Notes: generated from the sequence alone by a model not told the origin. A stretch of 64,000 nucleotides of DNA from Basidiobolus meristosporus CBS 931.73 (GCA_002104905.1 MCFE01000206.1:62001-126000), one strand, 5' to 3'; shown: positions 51,158 to 60,216, counted from the stretch's first letter. Translations and numbers: made by a program.

Positions 51158-51480
51158 TAATAAGTGAAACTAATCCCTGATAAAGTTGATTTGCTCCAAT
51201 TGGTGGTCTATTCAAGAGGTCTTGGGCTAATCTTTTGCTGGGAAATTAGTATGCTTAAACTATATGACTTTAAAACAAGAAAACAGACCATCTTTACGGG
51301 AAAATGGATGTGCTAGATTACGGTTATCCAAAGTGTCAGGTAGCTGAATAGTCACCGGATTAATTCACTTCTTCAATTTATAATTCAGTAATAAGGTATA
51401 CTCATATCTAATGAGCTTTTAGACTATACCAACCTCTATGCAGCAAAGGGGCAATTACCAATGTTTAGGTTTAAACATTT
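51158..51480. other. Spacer between the ATPase and the transposon block
   Basis: 3' flank of the ATPase gene. No feature seen before the first LINE-like tail. Confidence 0.45.
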
Positions 51481-51740
51481 CTTAGGGGGTGGCTATCACC
51501 AACAGGTGAAATCCTTATTCCAATACCTTAAAATATAGAAGCCAAGTGCTACATGGATAGCTTTTCACAAGTGGATACAGGGAAGGGTCATTTTGCAGAA
51601 GCTTATAAGAAAGGTCTCCAAGTTTAAGAGGAGTAAAAGCACAGTTAAGTGGTACTGCAGGAATAACTAGAGGAAGTAGTGGCTTACCAGCAATTACAAC
51701 TCAGTTAGTCAAGTAAAGATTGGAGTATGGTGTTTGAGGG
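51481..51740 (-). mobile_element. Divergent LINE-like 3' end fragment
   Basis: Read on the minus strand, this ends with the family tail: an AATAAGGATTTC-type segment, a hairpin with TCACC/GGTGA arms (51496-51509, loop AACA) and a CCCCCTAA terminus. It is much more diverged than the copies at 57.7-59.8 kb but shares the order GGCTTCT, A-rich, ATTTCACC, hairpin, CCCTAA. No coding remains. It abuts an inverted LTR at 51741. Confidence 0.55.
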
Positions 51741-52050
51741 TGTTGTAGCAGTCTTGGAATTCTTGGAAGTGATTTGGAGAGCAAGCAGATTATGTAGCAT
51801 CTGCTTAATGATTTATTGAATGTAAAGTAGTATTTATACTTTTACATGGTCTTGGCATAACAAACAAGTAGAATAGGTTAAGGAAGGTCCCAAGAACATG
51901 TGCACAAAGTCTGGGGCTGTTTGGACAATTTATCTAATTTTCATGTTCTGGGTAAATATTCTCAGTAAATCCCAACAAGGAATTTGGTCGGTATTGTCTA
52001 GGATTTGAAGGTAATGATCTCAGTGACCAAGTTAGGTAAATATTTAGGTA
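51741..52050 (-). repeat. Truncated solo LTR in reverse orientation
   Basis: Reverse-complement relative of the 349-bp copia LTRs to its right. It begins TGTTGTAGCAGTCTTGG, corresponding to the LTR 3' end, and shares blocks such as GGAAGGTCCCAAGAACATG, TAAATCCCAACAAGG and GGTAATGATCT. The last 40 or so bases of the LTR (its 5' end) are missing where a LINE-like tail joins at about 52051. It is clearly older than the full element's LTRs. Confidence 0.75.
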
Positions 52051-52196
52051 GGGAGAGGGAAAGTCACCAACTTGGTGAAATCATTATTTGAGTCAAGAAC
52101 TAATCTAACTACAAATAAAGAAGCCAATTAAGAGGTCTGGAGCCTTTCTAACAAGTAATCTAATTTACATTTTGTTTCATCTCTAATGTTTGTTTC
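52051..52196 (-). mobile_element. 3' end of a LINE-like element (left part of an element split by the copia insertion)
   Basis: On the minus strand this holds the last codons of a LINE-like ORF (ending ...LLERLQTS, stop), then a 3' UTR with GGCTTCTTTATTT, a hairpin TCACCAA/TTGGTGA (52064-52078) and the end CTCCCTA. The coding end is in frame with the coding segment at 57236-57753 once the copia element and one copy of its target duplication are ignored. I conclude that the two parts were one element. Confidence 0.65.
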
Positions 52197-52545
52197 TGTT
52201 GTAAAAATTCGTAATTCCACCTAAATATTCACCTAACTTAGTCACTTAGATCATTACCCTTAAATCCTAGAGAATACTGACCAAATTCCTTGTTGGGATT
52301 TACTTAGAGTATTTTCACCAAAATACCAGGTACCCTGAACATGAAAATTCTCAAAGTTGTCCAAACAGCCCCAAACCTTGCACACATGTTCTTGGGACCT
52401 TCCTTAGCCTATTCTACGTGCTTGTAATGCCAAGACTAGGTAAAAGTATAATTACTACTTTTACATTCAATAAATCATTAAGTGAAAACCACATAATCTA
52501 CTTGTTCTCCCAATCACTTCCAATATCTCCAAGACTCTTAAAACA
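52197..52545 (+). repeat. 5' LTR of the copia element
   Basis: 349 bp, begins TGTTGTAAAAATTCG and ends TTAAAACA. Internal AATAAA near 52470 may be the polyadenylation signal. Its 3' terminus has lost the perfect inverted match seen in the other copies (TTACAACA). Confidence 0.93.
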
Positions 52546-52557
52546 GGTTATGAGCCC
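52546..52557 (+). other. Primer-binding site, half-tRNA (initiator Met) type
   Basis: GGTTATGAGCCC directly follows the 5' LTR. It is the exact complement of GGGCTCATAACC, the anticodon arm of initiator tRNA-Met (anticodon CAT), not of a tRNA 3' end. Drosophila copia and yeast Ty5 are known to prime from initiator tRNA-Met cleaved in the anticodon loop. The first candidate gag ATG lies inside this site. Confidence 0.75.
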
Positions 52558-55500
52558 CAAGCTGTCACTCTCTGCAATGTCTACTACTGCTCTTACTGGA
52601 ATTTTTCCCTCTGCTGAAAAGTTGGATGGATCTAACTACCATATGTGGAAGGTGAAGATGAAGATGCTGCTACAAGAAAGAGGCCTTTGGGATATTGTCA
52701 TGGGAGAAGAATGCCCTCCTAAAAATGTGGGAGAGGAAGCCTTAAAGTACCAGAAGAAAGAACAAAGTGCCTTTTGTTGTAAAAGTTCATAATTCCACCT
52801 AAATATTCACCTAACTTAGTCACTTAGATCATTACCCTTAAATGCTAGAGAATACTGACCAAATTCCTTGTTGGGATTTACTTAGAGTATTTTCACCAAA
52901 ATACCAGGTACCCTGAACATGAAAATTCTCAAAGTTGTCCAAACAGCCCCAAATCTTGCACACATGTTCTTGGGACCTTCCTTAACCAATTCTACATGTT
53001 TGTAATGCCAAGACCAGGTAAAAGTATAAATACTACTTTTACATTCAATTAATCATTAAGTGAAAACCACATAATCTACTTGTTCTCCCAATCACTTCCA
53101 ATATCTCCAAGACTCTTACAACACCTTTAACTGCATTTGCCTTGATGTTAAGGGCAAATTGCTAATTCAATGCTCAAGAGCAAAAACGGCAAAGAATGCC
53201 TTGAAAGCATTAGAAGACACCTACCAGTCATGTTCAGCTGCTAAGAAAATGTATCTGAGACAAAAATTCTTTACTACAAAGATGCTACCAGGAGAAGAAA
53301 TGAAAAATCTAATAAACAGAATTACCCTGCTGGTAGATGAGATGGAATCTGTGGGTGTACCAACTACTGATGAGGATGTGATAGTTACCATCCTGAATAG
53401 CCTGACAGACAAGTTTCAAGGCCTTGTATCAGCCGTAGAGTCCAGAACTGAAGATTTGACCTTAAATTACGTATATGGAAGGCTCCTGGATGAAGAATTA
53501 AGAAAATCAAGCGCCAATAAGAAGGAAGAAGAAAATGCTTTAATAAGCAATGATAACCAACAAAGGAGATACCCAAGACCCTACAAAGGCAACAGCAACC
53601 TGTTTTGTAACTACTGCAAAAGGAAAGGACACACATCAGACTGGTGTCTCAAAAAGAAATATAATCAGCAAAAGAAGCCTGAATATGGAAATGCTGCAAC
53701 AACTGAAGATAGACTATTCATATCTGCACTAAATATGACCACAAACAAGGATTCTCAGACGTGGTATATTGACTCTGGAGCTTCTCAACACTTTACACAC
53801 CAAAATGAACTTTTTACCAAATATCAAGAATTTCCAATTAAGTAGGTTTTCATGCGTGACAATAGAACACTTGATGCAGTGGGAGAAGGAACTATCCAAG
53901 TAAACCTTAGAAGCAGTGAAGGAAGCCATACACCGACCTTTAAAGAAGTATTCTATGTACCAGAAATAGCCAAGAACCTACTCTCTGTAAGCAAGGCCAC
54001 AGCAGAAGGACTCAGTTTCAGTTTTGGCAATTCTGGATGCAGGATCACTGATCAAAATGGTGCCCATATTGCTTTGGGCATCAGAGATCAGAATCTATAC
54101 AAGTTGACTTATATTCCATCATATTTGGAAGCCAATATAAGTAACTTAAATGAAGAAACACCAATGCTATGGCACAGGAGATTTGGACACATCAATTTTG
54201 ATTATTTGCGTAAAATGATCAAAGATCAGCTAATTTCTGGAGTGAAAATTGATACCCCAGCTAATTTGGAGCACTGTGATGCCTGCATATATGGGAAACA
54301 AGTCAGACTACCATTCAAGAGCTCTGGGTTAATCAAAACTAAGAAAAAATTAGATTCAATTCACTCAGATCTGCATGGACCTATGCAAAATTTATCCTTA
54401 GGCTGGATGAAGTATTTAATCACTTTTATTGATGATTATACAAGATACACATGGGTCTACTTCATGGAGAGAAAGGAAGAAGCTCTGTCTAAGTTCAGGG
54501 AGTTTAGAGCCATAGTGGAGAGAGAAACTGGTGAAAAAATCAAGAAAATACGTTCTAACAATGGTGGAGAATATACCTCAAAACTCTTCATCCACTTCTG
54601 CAAAATTCATGGGATAAAGCAAGAGACTACTGTACCATACTCCCCACAGCAAAATAGAGTAGCAGAACAAGCTAACAGATCAATAACTGATATGGCCAGA
54701 TCTATGATCCATGATCAAAAATTACCCTATGATTATTAGGCGCAATCAGTTGCCACTGCTGTATACCTTAAAAATAGGAGTTATAACAGAATACTTTGTG
54801 ATTCTACTCCATTTGAAGCATGGTATGGATACAGACCAAGTGCAGAACATCTAAGAATATTTGGGTGTACAGCATATGTCAAAAAACTGGCCAGAAATCA
54901 GTCAAAATTTGAGCCAAAAAGTGTAAAATGCATATTTTTGGGATACTGCAATGAGAGTATGGCATACAGACTCTACAATACCAAAGCAAAGAAGCTTGTC
55001 AAGTCCAGGGATGTGTTGTTTGATGAAAATTCAAAATTTTCACAAAAAATGACATCAGATGATGATGAAAATTTGATCTCAAGTCCACCAATTGTCAGGA
55101 TTGAATCAGAGCAAAACAATGAAAATTTTTTCACTCCAGAGGACTCTACAACCATGGTTCAGCCAGAATCAGTGCCCAGGAATATCCCAGAAGTGATCAT
55201 TCCAGTATCAAATGCCCGGAGATCCAAACAGACAAGAAATAGCCCAAATTACTATATCATTGAGAGTACAAACTTAGCCTATGCCTATTCAGTCCATATT
55301 GATGAGCCCCAGACTGTTAAAGAGGCCCTAAATAGCCCTCAGACAAAGTTTTGGAGATCTGCAATGACTGAGGAATATCAGGCCCTAATGGAAAATCAAA
55401 CTTGGGACTTGGTCAAATAACCAATCAAACAAAAATCAATTGGATGCAGATGGGTCTTCAAGACAAAATACAAGGCTGATGGTACTATTGAAAGATGCAA

Positions 55501-56875
55501 AGCAAGACTTGTAGCCAAAGGATACTCTCAAACAAAAGGACTTGACTACACTGAGACCTTTGCACCAGTAGCCAAGTTTAATTCCATCAGATTAATATTG
55601 GCTAATGCAGCAAAATATAAGTTTTTTATTCACCAAATGGATGTAAAAACCGCATTTTTGAATGAACAACTTGATGAGGACATGTATATGGACCAGCCTG
55701 ATGGGTTTGCTGACCAAGATAACCCCAATTTGGTCTGCAAGCTTAAAAAGTCACTATATGGTCTCAAACAATCACCAAGAGCCTGGAATTGCAAGATAGA
55801 TTCTTACTTGGAATCTTTGAGTTTGAAAAGAAGTAATGCTGATTATAGTATATACTATAAGCCAGATAGAGCAAATCCAGTTCTATTAGCTCTATATGTG
55901 GATGATCTTATTATAGCCGCCAATAACCTAGAAACATTGGAAGAGACTATATCCAGCCTATCTAAGGAGTTCAAGATGTCCAATCTAGGAGAACTTAGTT
56001 ACTACTTAGGGATTAAGTTCTCCATAGACAGAAGTACCCAGACTATTACCCTAAGCCAATCCAAGTATATTCAAGATATACTAAAGAAGTACAAAATGGA
56101 AGACTGTAAACCGGCAGCTACCCCAATGGAGACACACCTTAACTTGGTCAAAACTCAGCCAAATCAAGAGAGCTTGGTGCCATCTGAAAGCCCTGACTTT
56201 CCTTATCAATCTATGATTGGCAGTCTGATGTATATCATGCTTGGAACACGTCCAGATATCTCATATTCAGTGGGAGTTGTCAGCCAACATAATCAGAACT
56301 ATGGATCTGATGATATTGCAGCAGTTAAGCGGATTTTTAGATACCTAAAAGGAACTGCTGATATCTGCTTAAGATTCACTTATAATGATTCAGAACAGGA
56401 TCTTGTGGGATACTCTGATGCTGATTGGGGACAAAATCTAGAAGACAGAAGATCCACCACAGGATACACCTTTCTTTACTATAAAGGAGCAATTTCATGG
56501 AATTCAAGAAAGCAACCAACCGTAGCACTTTCCACCACAGAGGCAGAGTATATGGCAGCCTGTGAAGCTACAAAAGAAGCAATGTGGTTAAGAAAGCCTG
56601 TTACAGATTTATGCCTATGTCAAAAAATGCTTATTACTTTATTTCAAGATAATCAAGGATGTATACAATTAGGTAGAAATCCAACTTTTCATGCTAGAAC
56701 CAAGCACATAGATATTAGACATCATTTCATACATGAAGTTATAGAGAATAACTTAGTTAGCTTAGTTTACTGTCCTACAGATGAAATGATTGCAGACATA
56801 TTTACCAAACCATTAGCTAGAGACAAGTTTGAATATCTTAGGTCAAAATTAGGACTAGTCAGTATGAACATGTAG
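52550..56875 (+). pseudogene. copia gag-pol polyprotein, interrupted by a solo LTR and three stops
   Basis: One reading frame runs from ATG 52550 (or 52577) to the stop ending at 56875. Order: gag with a zinc knuckle CNYCKRKGHTSDWC (about 53612), protease WYIDSGAS (about 53771), integrase HHCC zinc site (about 54170-54300) and catalytic core, reverse transcriptase YVDDLIIA (about 55895), and RNase H (DADWG, STTEAEY, about 56420-56560). Breaks: the solo LTR at 52775-53123, plus stops TAG 53843-53845, TAG 54737-54739 and TAA 55418-55420. The integrase motif usually written DNGGE reads NNGGE (codon 54557), so the second catalytic Asp is lost. The frame is otherwise open, which points to recent nonsense changes rather than long decay. 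Confidence 0.9.
52775..53123 (+). repeat. Solo LTR inserted in the copia gag
   Basis: A 349-bp LTR of the same family, with intact TGTTGT and ACAACA ends. It is flanked on both sides by the 5-bp target duplication CCTTT (52770-52774 and 53124-53128). The inserted length including one duplication is 354 bp, a multiple of three, so the gag frame is the same on both sides. Confidence 0.93.
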
Positions 56876-56886
56876 CTGAGTGGGAG

Positions 56887-57235
56887 TGTTGTAAAAATTT
56901 GTAATTCCACCTAAATATTCACCTAACTTAGTCACTTAGATCATTACCCTTAAATCCTAGAGAATACTGACCAAATTCCTTGTTGGGATTTACTTAGAGT
57001 ATTTTTACCAAAAAACCAGGTACCCTGAGCATGAAAATTCTCAAAGTTGTCCAAACAGCCCCAAACCTTGCACACATGTTCTTGGGACCTTCCTTAACCT
57101 ATTCTACATGTTTGTAATGCCAAGACTAGGTAAAAGTATAATTACCACTTTTACATTCAATAAATCATTAAGTGAAAACCACATAATCTACTTGTTCTCC
57201 CATTCACTTCCAATATCTCCAAGACTCTTACAACA
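56887..57235 (+). repeat. 3' LTR of the copia element
   Basis: 349 bp, begins TGTTGTAAAAATTTG and ends TCTTACAACA. A purine-rich tract (GAGTGGGAG) immediately precedes it and is the likely plus-strand primer. The gag-pol stop lies 11 bp upstream. Confidence 0.93.
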
Positions 57236-57753
57236 GCTTCTATAGAGTAAAGCTCATCAGGGGTAAATAAAAAATTCAAGGGTTTTGGGGGAAGTACAAA
57301 TTGTAGATGTTTCTGATCAATATAATCCAAGACTGGAATCCAGCCTGGGATTAGGTGTAGTAGGAAAGGTGAGTGGACTAGTAAGTAGCTCTGCCACATG
57401 GATCTTAGATGGTCCTGTGCCAGTAGTCTTGGTTTCTCAGCTTTTTGAAGTTTTGAAGCAAGCTCTGTTACTATATCAGAGCCAACCAGGGTGTGCCAGC
57501 AAGAAGATTTCAGGGACAAGTTAGATTGAAGCCATTGTTTAATGGAGGGGTTATGTGATTTCTGAAGTTTCAATAGGAAGGAAGCACAGAGATAGACCAT
57601 ACAGATTTGGTATGGGTAGAACCCAAAGACTCCATTAGTTGCATGGATATAGGGAGATACTGGAAGATAAGGTACTAAAGATCTAATACACCAATGGAGA
57701 AATTTATCCAGGTGGTGAAGTTCTCTGGAGGTTAGGGGGATAATGTGCAGACC
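57236..57753 (-). mobile_element. LINE-like element, C-terminal coding fragment (right part, split by copia)
   Basis: The minus strand encodes a continuous C-terminal polypeptide: LDKFLHWCIRSLVPYLP, GVFGFYPYQI, then WLQSNLSLKSSCWHTLVG, PPKPLNFLFTPDELYS, interrupted at the copia 3' LTR and resumed at 52196. The same protein pattern (LDKF..WCI.SLVP.LP, FGF.PY.I, PL(N)...EEL) recurs in the next copy, so it is a repeated coding family. No reverse-transcriptase motif is present because the copy is 5'-truncated. The LINE assignment rests on the truncation pattern, absence of LTRs and the shared 3' tail. Confidence 0.6.
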
Positions 57754-58450
57754 TTACGGGGGAGACAGTCACCAACAGGTGAAATCTTTATTTCAGTTGA
57801 AACAAAGAAGCCAGTGCTACTGTTGTAGCTTTGATACAAGAGTGTGTAGCTGAGGGGAGTTTATAGGTAAGTTAAAAGGAGTGATGATGGTTCTTCAGTG
57901 CTCAAGACACTGTTCAGTGGGAAGGGGGGTAGCAAGAGAGGTAAGAATGACTTCTGAACAACATTAATGAAGGGAATGTGATAAGGATTGATATTCATCT
58001 TATAGGGGGTGTGCTGCTGCAGATATTGCTGCCAAAGGTCTGTTAAGTACTTCAGGTAAGCCAGCTTGGGTTTTTCTGACTGCAGAATATAAAGAGCAAG
58101 CTTCTTGACTTCAGGATCTCCAAGTATAGTTCTCCAGCAGGAGCCAGGTGTTGTGTGGTGTGTTCTCTTCCAGGCCTTAATCAGTGGGTTGTTGCAGTGG
58201 TGAAGTCTGAGATATTATCTGGTTCTAAGGTAGAGTAGTTTGATCTTGTAGGGCATAAACCCAAAAGCACCAAGAATAGCATGTCTGTAGGGGCATTCAG
58301 GCAAATGAGGCACCAAGGAGGTAATGCACCATACTGGAAACTTGTCAAGCTTAGTGCAGTCTCTAGAAGTAAGAGAGAGAAGTGGTAAGCCAAATTCCAG
58401 GACAGGGAAGACAAACTGCTTGAGTAGAAGGAGGCAGCTGGGAGCTGAAG
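57754..58450 (-). mobile_element. LINE-like copy A, 5'-truncated, about 0.7 kb
   Basis: On the minus strand it encodes LDKFPVWCITSLVPHLP and EKPKLAYLKYLTDLWQQYLQQ with stops and shifts, then a 3' UTR with GGCTTCTTTGTTTC, AATAAAGATTTC, a hairpin TCACC-AACA-GGTGA (57769-57782) and a CCCCCGTAA end (a degraded CCCTAA). Its 5' end abuts the TTAGGGTTAGGG seam of the next unit at 58451. Confidence 0.65.
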
Positions 58451-58542
58451 TTAGGGTTAGGGGGGAGGAAAGTCACCAAGTGGTGAAATCTTTATTTACT
58501 TATGACAAGTATCTAAAGAAGCCAAGTTAATCTGAACTAATT

Positions 58543-58661
58543 CCTAGAAAGCTAGGTCTGAGAGATATCTTCCTGGTAAGCCAGGTCTGAGAGTTGAGAA
58601 GCTGAGTGGTACTATATTTCCTAGTTAGCTAGGTCTGAGAGAGGTTTCCTGGAAAGCCAGG
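58543..58661 (-). repeat. Four tandem covarying hairpins in the SINE body
   Basis: Plus-strand sequences CCTAGAAAGCTAGG (58543-58556), CCTGGTAAGCCAGG (58572-58585), CCTAGTTAGCTAGG (58620-58633) and CCTGGAAAGCCAGG (58648-58661) are perfect 5-bp stems with 4-nt loops. Units 1-2 and 3-4 form a tandem duplication of about 77 bp, and GTCTGAGAG follows the first three stems. The fourth base pair alternates between A-T and G-C with both partners changed. Confidence 0.8.
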
Positions 58662-58919
58662 CCTGAGAAGTGAGAATCCAAATATATCTGAGCTAAGTTA
58701 TACTGGTTTGCGGTAGCTGAATTGTGGCCGGAATGGCCAGTAGACTAGGGGAACTGAGATGAATTTCTGGGCGATCACTGGCCAAATTTACTAGGCAAAT
58801 CTGACCAATTAGCATTTCAAGGATTTCAGCCAATCAGAGCCTTTACTTTGCCCGATGGTTGATCAAGCCATCTCCCAATGAGCACACATCAATTTATTAA
58901 TCAAATTTTGCTGGATCCA

Positions 58920-58974
58920 GGATTTGAACCCACAACCATGGGTATGGAAGGGTTAGGGATAACCACAAGGCTAA
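58920..58974 (-). promoter_or_regulatory. Internal pol III promoter (A and B boxes) of the SINE
   Basis: The B box reads GGTTCAAATCC (consensus GGTTCGANTCC with one change). The A box reads TAGCCTTGTGG. The distance between them equals that in tRNA genes. Confidence 0.65.
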
Positions 58975-58984
58975 GTGTTCTTGG

Positions 58985-59020
58985 TTAGGGGGGGATGATA
59001 ATCACCACAGGGTGAAATCT
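58985..59020 (-). mobile_element. Tail-only LINE/SINE remnant, 36 bp
   Basis: Consists of only the terminal AGATTTC segment, a hairpin TCACC-ACAG-GGTGA (59002-59015) and a CCCCCCCTAA end, between two longer units. The loop and spacer differ from both neighbours, so it is an independent copy truncated at the hairpin. Confidence 0.55.
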
Positions 59021-59373
59021 TTAGGGTTAGGGGGAGACAGTCACCAACAGGTGAAATCTTTATTTCAGTTGAAACAAAGAAGCCAGCGCTACTGTTGTAG
59101 CTTTGATACAAGAGTGTGTAGCTGAGGGGAATTTGTAGGTAAGTTAATAAGAAGTGATGATAGTTCTTCAGTGCTCAAGACACTGTTCAGTGGGAAGGGG
59201 GGTAGCAAGAGAGGTAAGAATGACTTGTGAACAACATTAATGAGGGGAATGTGATAAGGATTGATATTCATCATAAAGGGAGTGTGCTGCTGCAGATATT
59301 GCTGCCAAAGGTCTGTCAAGTACTTCAGGTAGGCCAGCTTGGGTTTTTCTGACTGCAGAATATAGTGAGCAAC
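59021..59373 (-). mobile_element. LINE-like copy D, 5'-truncated
   Basis: Nearly identical to copy E. The minus strand encodes TDLWQQYLQQHTPFM...NSVLSTEELSSLLINLP..., the same C-terminus as copies A and 0, then the 3' UTR, a hairpin at 59041-59054 and the end CCCCCTAACCCTAA. It is truncated where copy E's tail begins. Confidence 0.65.
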
Positions 59374-59776
59374 TTAGGGGGGGGAGACAGTCACCAACAG
59401 GTGAAATCTTTATTTCAGTTGAAACAAAGAAGCCAGCGCTACTGTTGTAGCTTCGATACAAGAGTGTGTAGCTGAGGGGAATTTGTAGGTAAGTTAATAA
59501 GAAGTGATGATAGTTCTTCAGTGCTCAAGACACTGTTCAGTGGGAAGGGGGGTAGCAAGAGAGGTAAGAATGACTTGTGAACAACATTAATGAGGGGAAT
59601 GTGATAAGGTTGATATTCATCATAAAGGGAGTGTGCTGCTGCAGATATTGCTGCCAAAGGTCTGTCAAGTACTTCAGGTAGGCCAGCTTGGGTTTTTTGA
59701 CTGCAGAATATAGTGTGCAAACTTCTTGACTTCAGGATCTCCAAGTATAGTTCTCCAGCAGGAGCCAGGTGTTGTG
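59374..59776 (-). mobile_element. LINE-like copy E, 5'-truncated, interrupted by the gypsy LTR
   Basis: Same sequence as copy D with only a few differences, extended about 60 bp further into the coding region (matching copy A). The tail has a hairpin at 59391-59404 and ends CCCCCCCCTAA. It stops where the Ty3/gypsy LTR begins. Confidence 0.65.
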
Positions 59777-60216
59777 CATCAACATTTAAAACTTAGCCAA
59801 TTTTACTCCGTTTGAAAATCTAGTACCCTAACTGATTTTCCCTAACCCAAACATAACAAATCCCAGTTACAGTTTATTTTATCCCACCTCAGAATCTATT
59901 TTTAGCTATCACACCTGATCTATTTTCAAATGGTCATTACGTTATCAACCTATCTGCCAAGCCTTCCCAGGTGATTAGTCATCTGAGATCTATCCAACCA
60001 CTGTGCAGTTGCCAAGACATCAGTTGATTGATGATGTAATTTTCATTTATCTTATGCACCTATGAACACCCAAATTGATTTCAATCAATCCAGTCCCTTG
60101 GCGCTGACTAATTCAACTTGATCAGAAAAGTATAAATAAAGTTTACTGAACCTTTTGGTTTAGTGTGTGTCTCAACGAAATTAAGATTCTGTCTCAGCAA
60201 AAATAAGAATCCAACA
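59770..60216 (+). repeat. Probable 5' LTR of the gypsy element
   Basis: Begins TGTTG and ends CAACA (inverted), with TATAAATAAAG at about 60131. The start is uncertain by several bases because the adjoining LINE copy shares GTTGTG there. No clear TGG-type primer site follows 60216, so the end is provisional. Confidence 0.5.

Larger units (their letters stand above)
52197..57235 (+). mobile_element. Ty1/copia LTR retrotransposon, full length but inactivated
   Basis: Two 349-bp LTRs (TGTTGT...ACAACA-type ends) flank a 4.3-kb interior with one gag-pol frame in the order gag, zinc knuckle, protease, integrase, reverse transcriptase and RNase H, which defines copia. Flanking 5-mers GTTTC (left) and GCTTC (right) differ at one base, which fits an aged target duplication. 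By eye the LTRs differ at about ten positions. It is broken by three in-frame stops and by a solo LTR inside gag. Confidence 0.95.
58451..58984 (-). mobile_element. tRNA-derived SINE sharing the LINE 3' tail, about 0.53 kb
   Basis: Read on the minus strand. The 5' head has pol III promoter boxes: A-box-like TTAGCCTTGTGGTTA (58960-58974) and B-box-like GGGTTCAAATCC (58920-58931), spaced as in a tRNA. The acceptor ends do not pair, so it is tRNA-derived and not a tRNA gene. A body of about 350 bp has no open frame. Then comes a block of four hairpins, and the 3' end reads GGCTTCTTTAG, AATAAAGATTTC, hairpin TCACCA/TGGTGA (58473-58486), then CCCCCCTAACCCTAA. The tail matches the neighbouring LINE copies while the rest does not. 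This is the classical arrangement of a SINE mobilised by a partner LINE. Confidence 0.7.

Noticed and set aside
58905-58990. Functional tRNA gene on the minus strand
   Set aside because: The A and B boxes are good, but the acceptor halves do not pair and the sequence continues into a repeat body. It is better explained as a SINE head.
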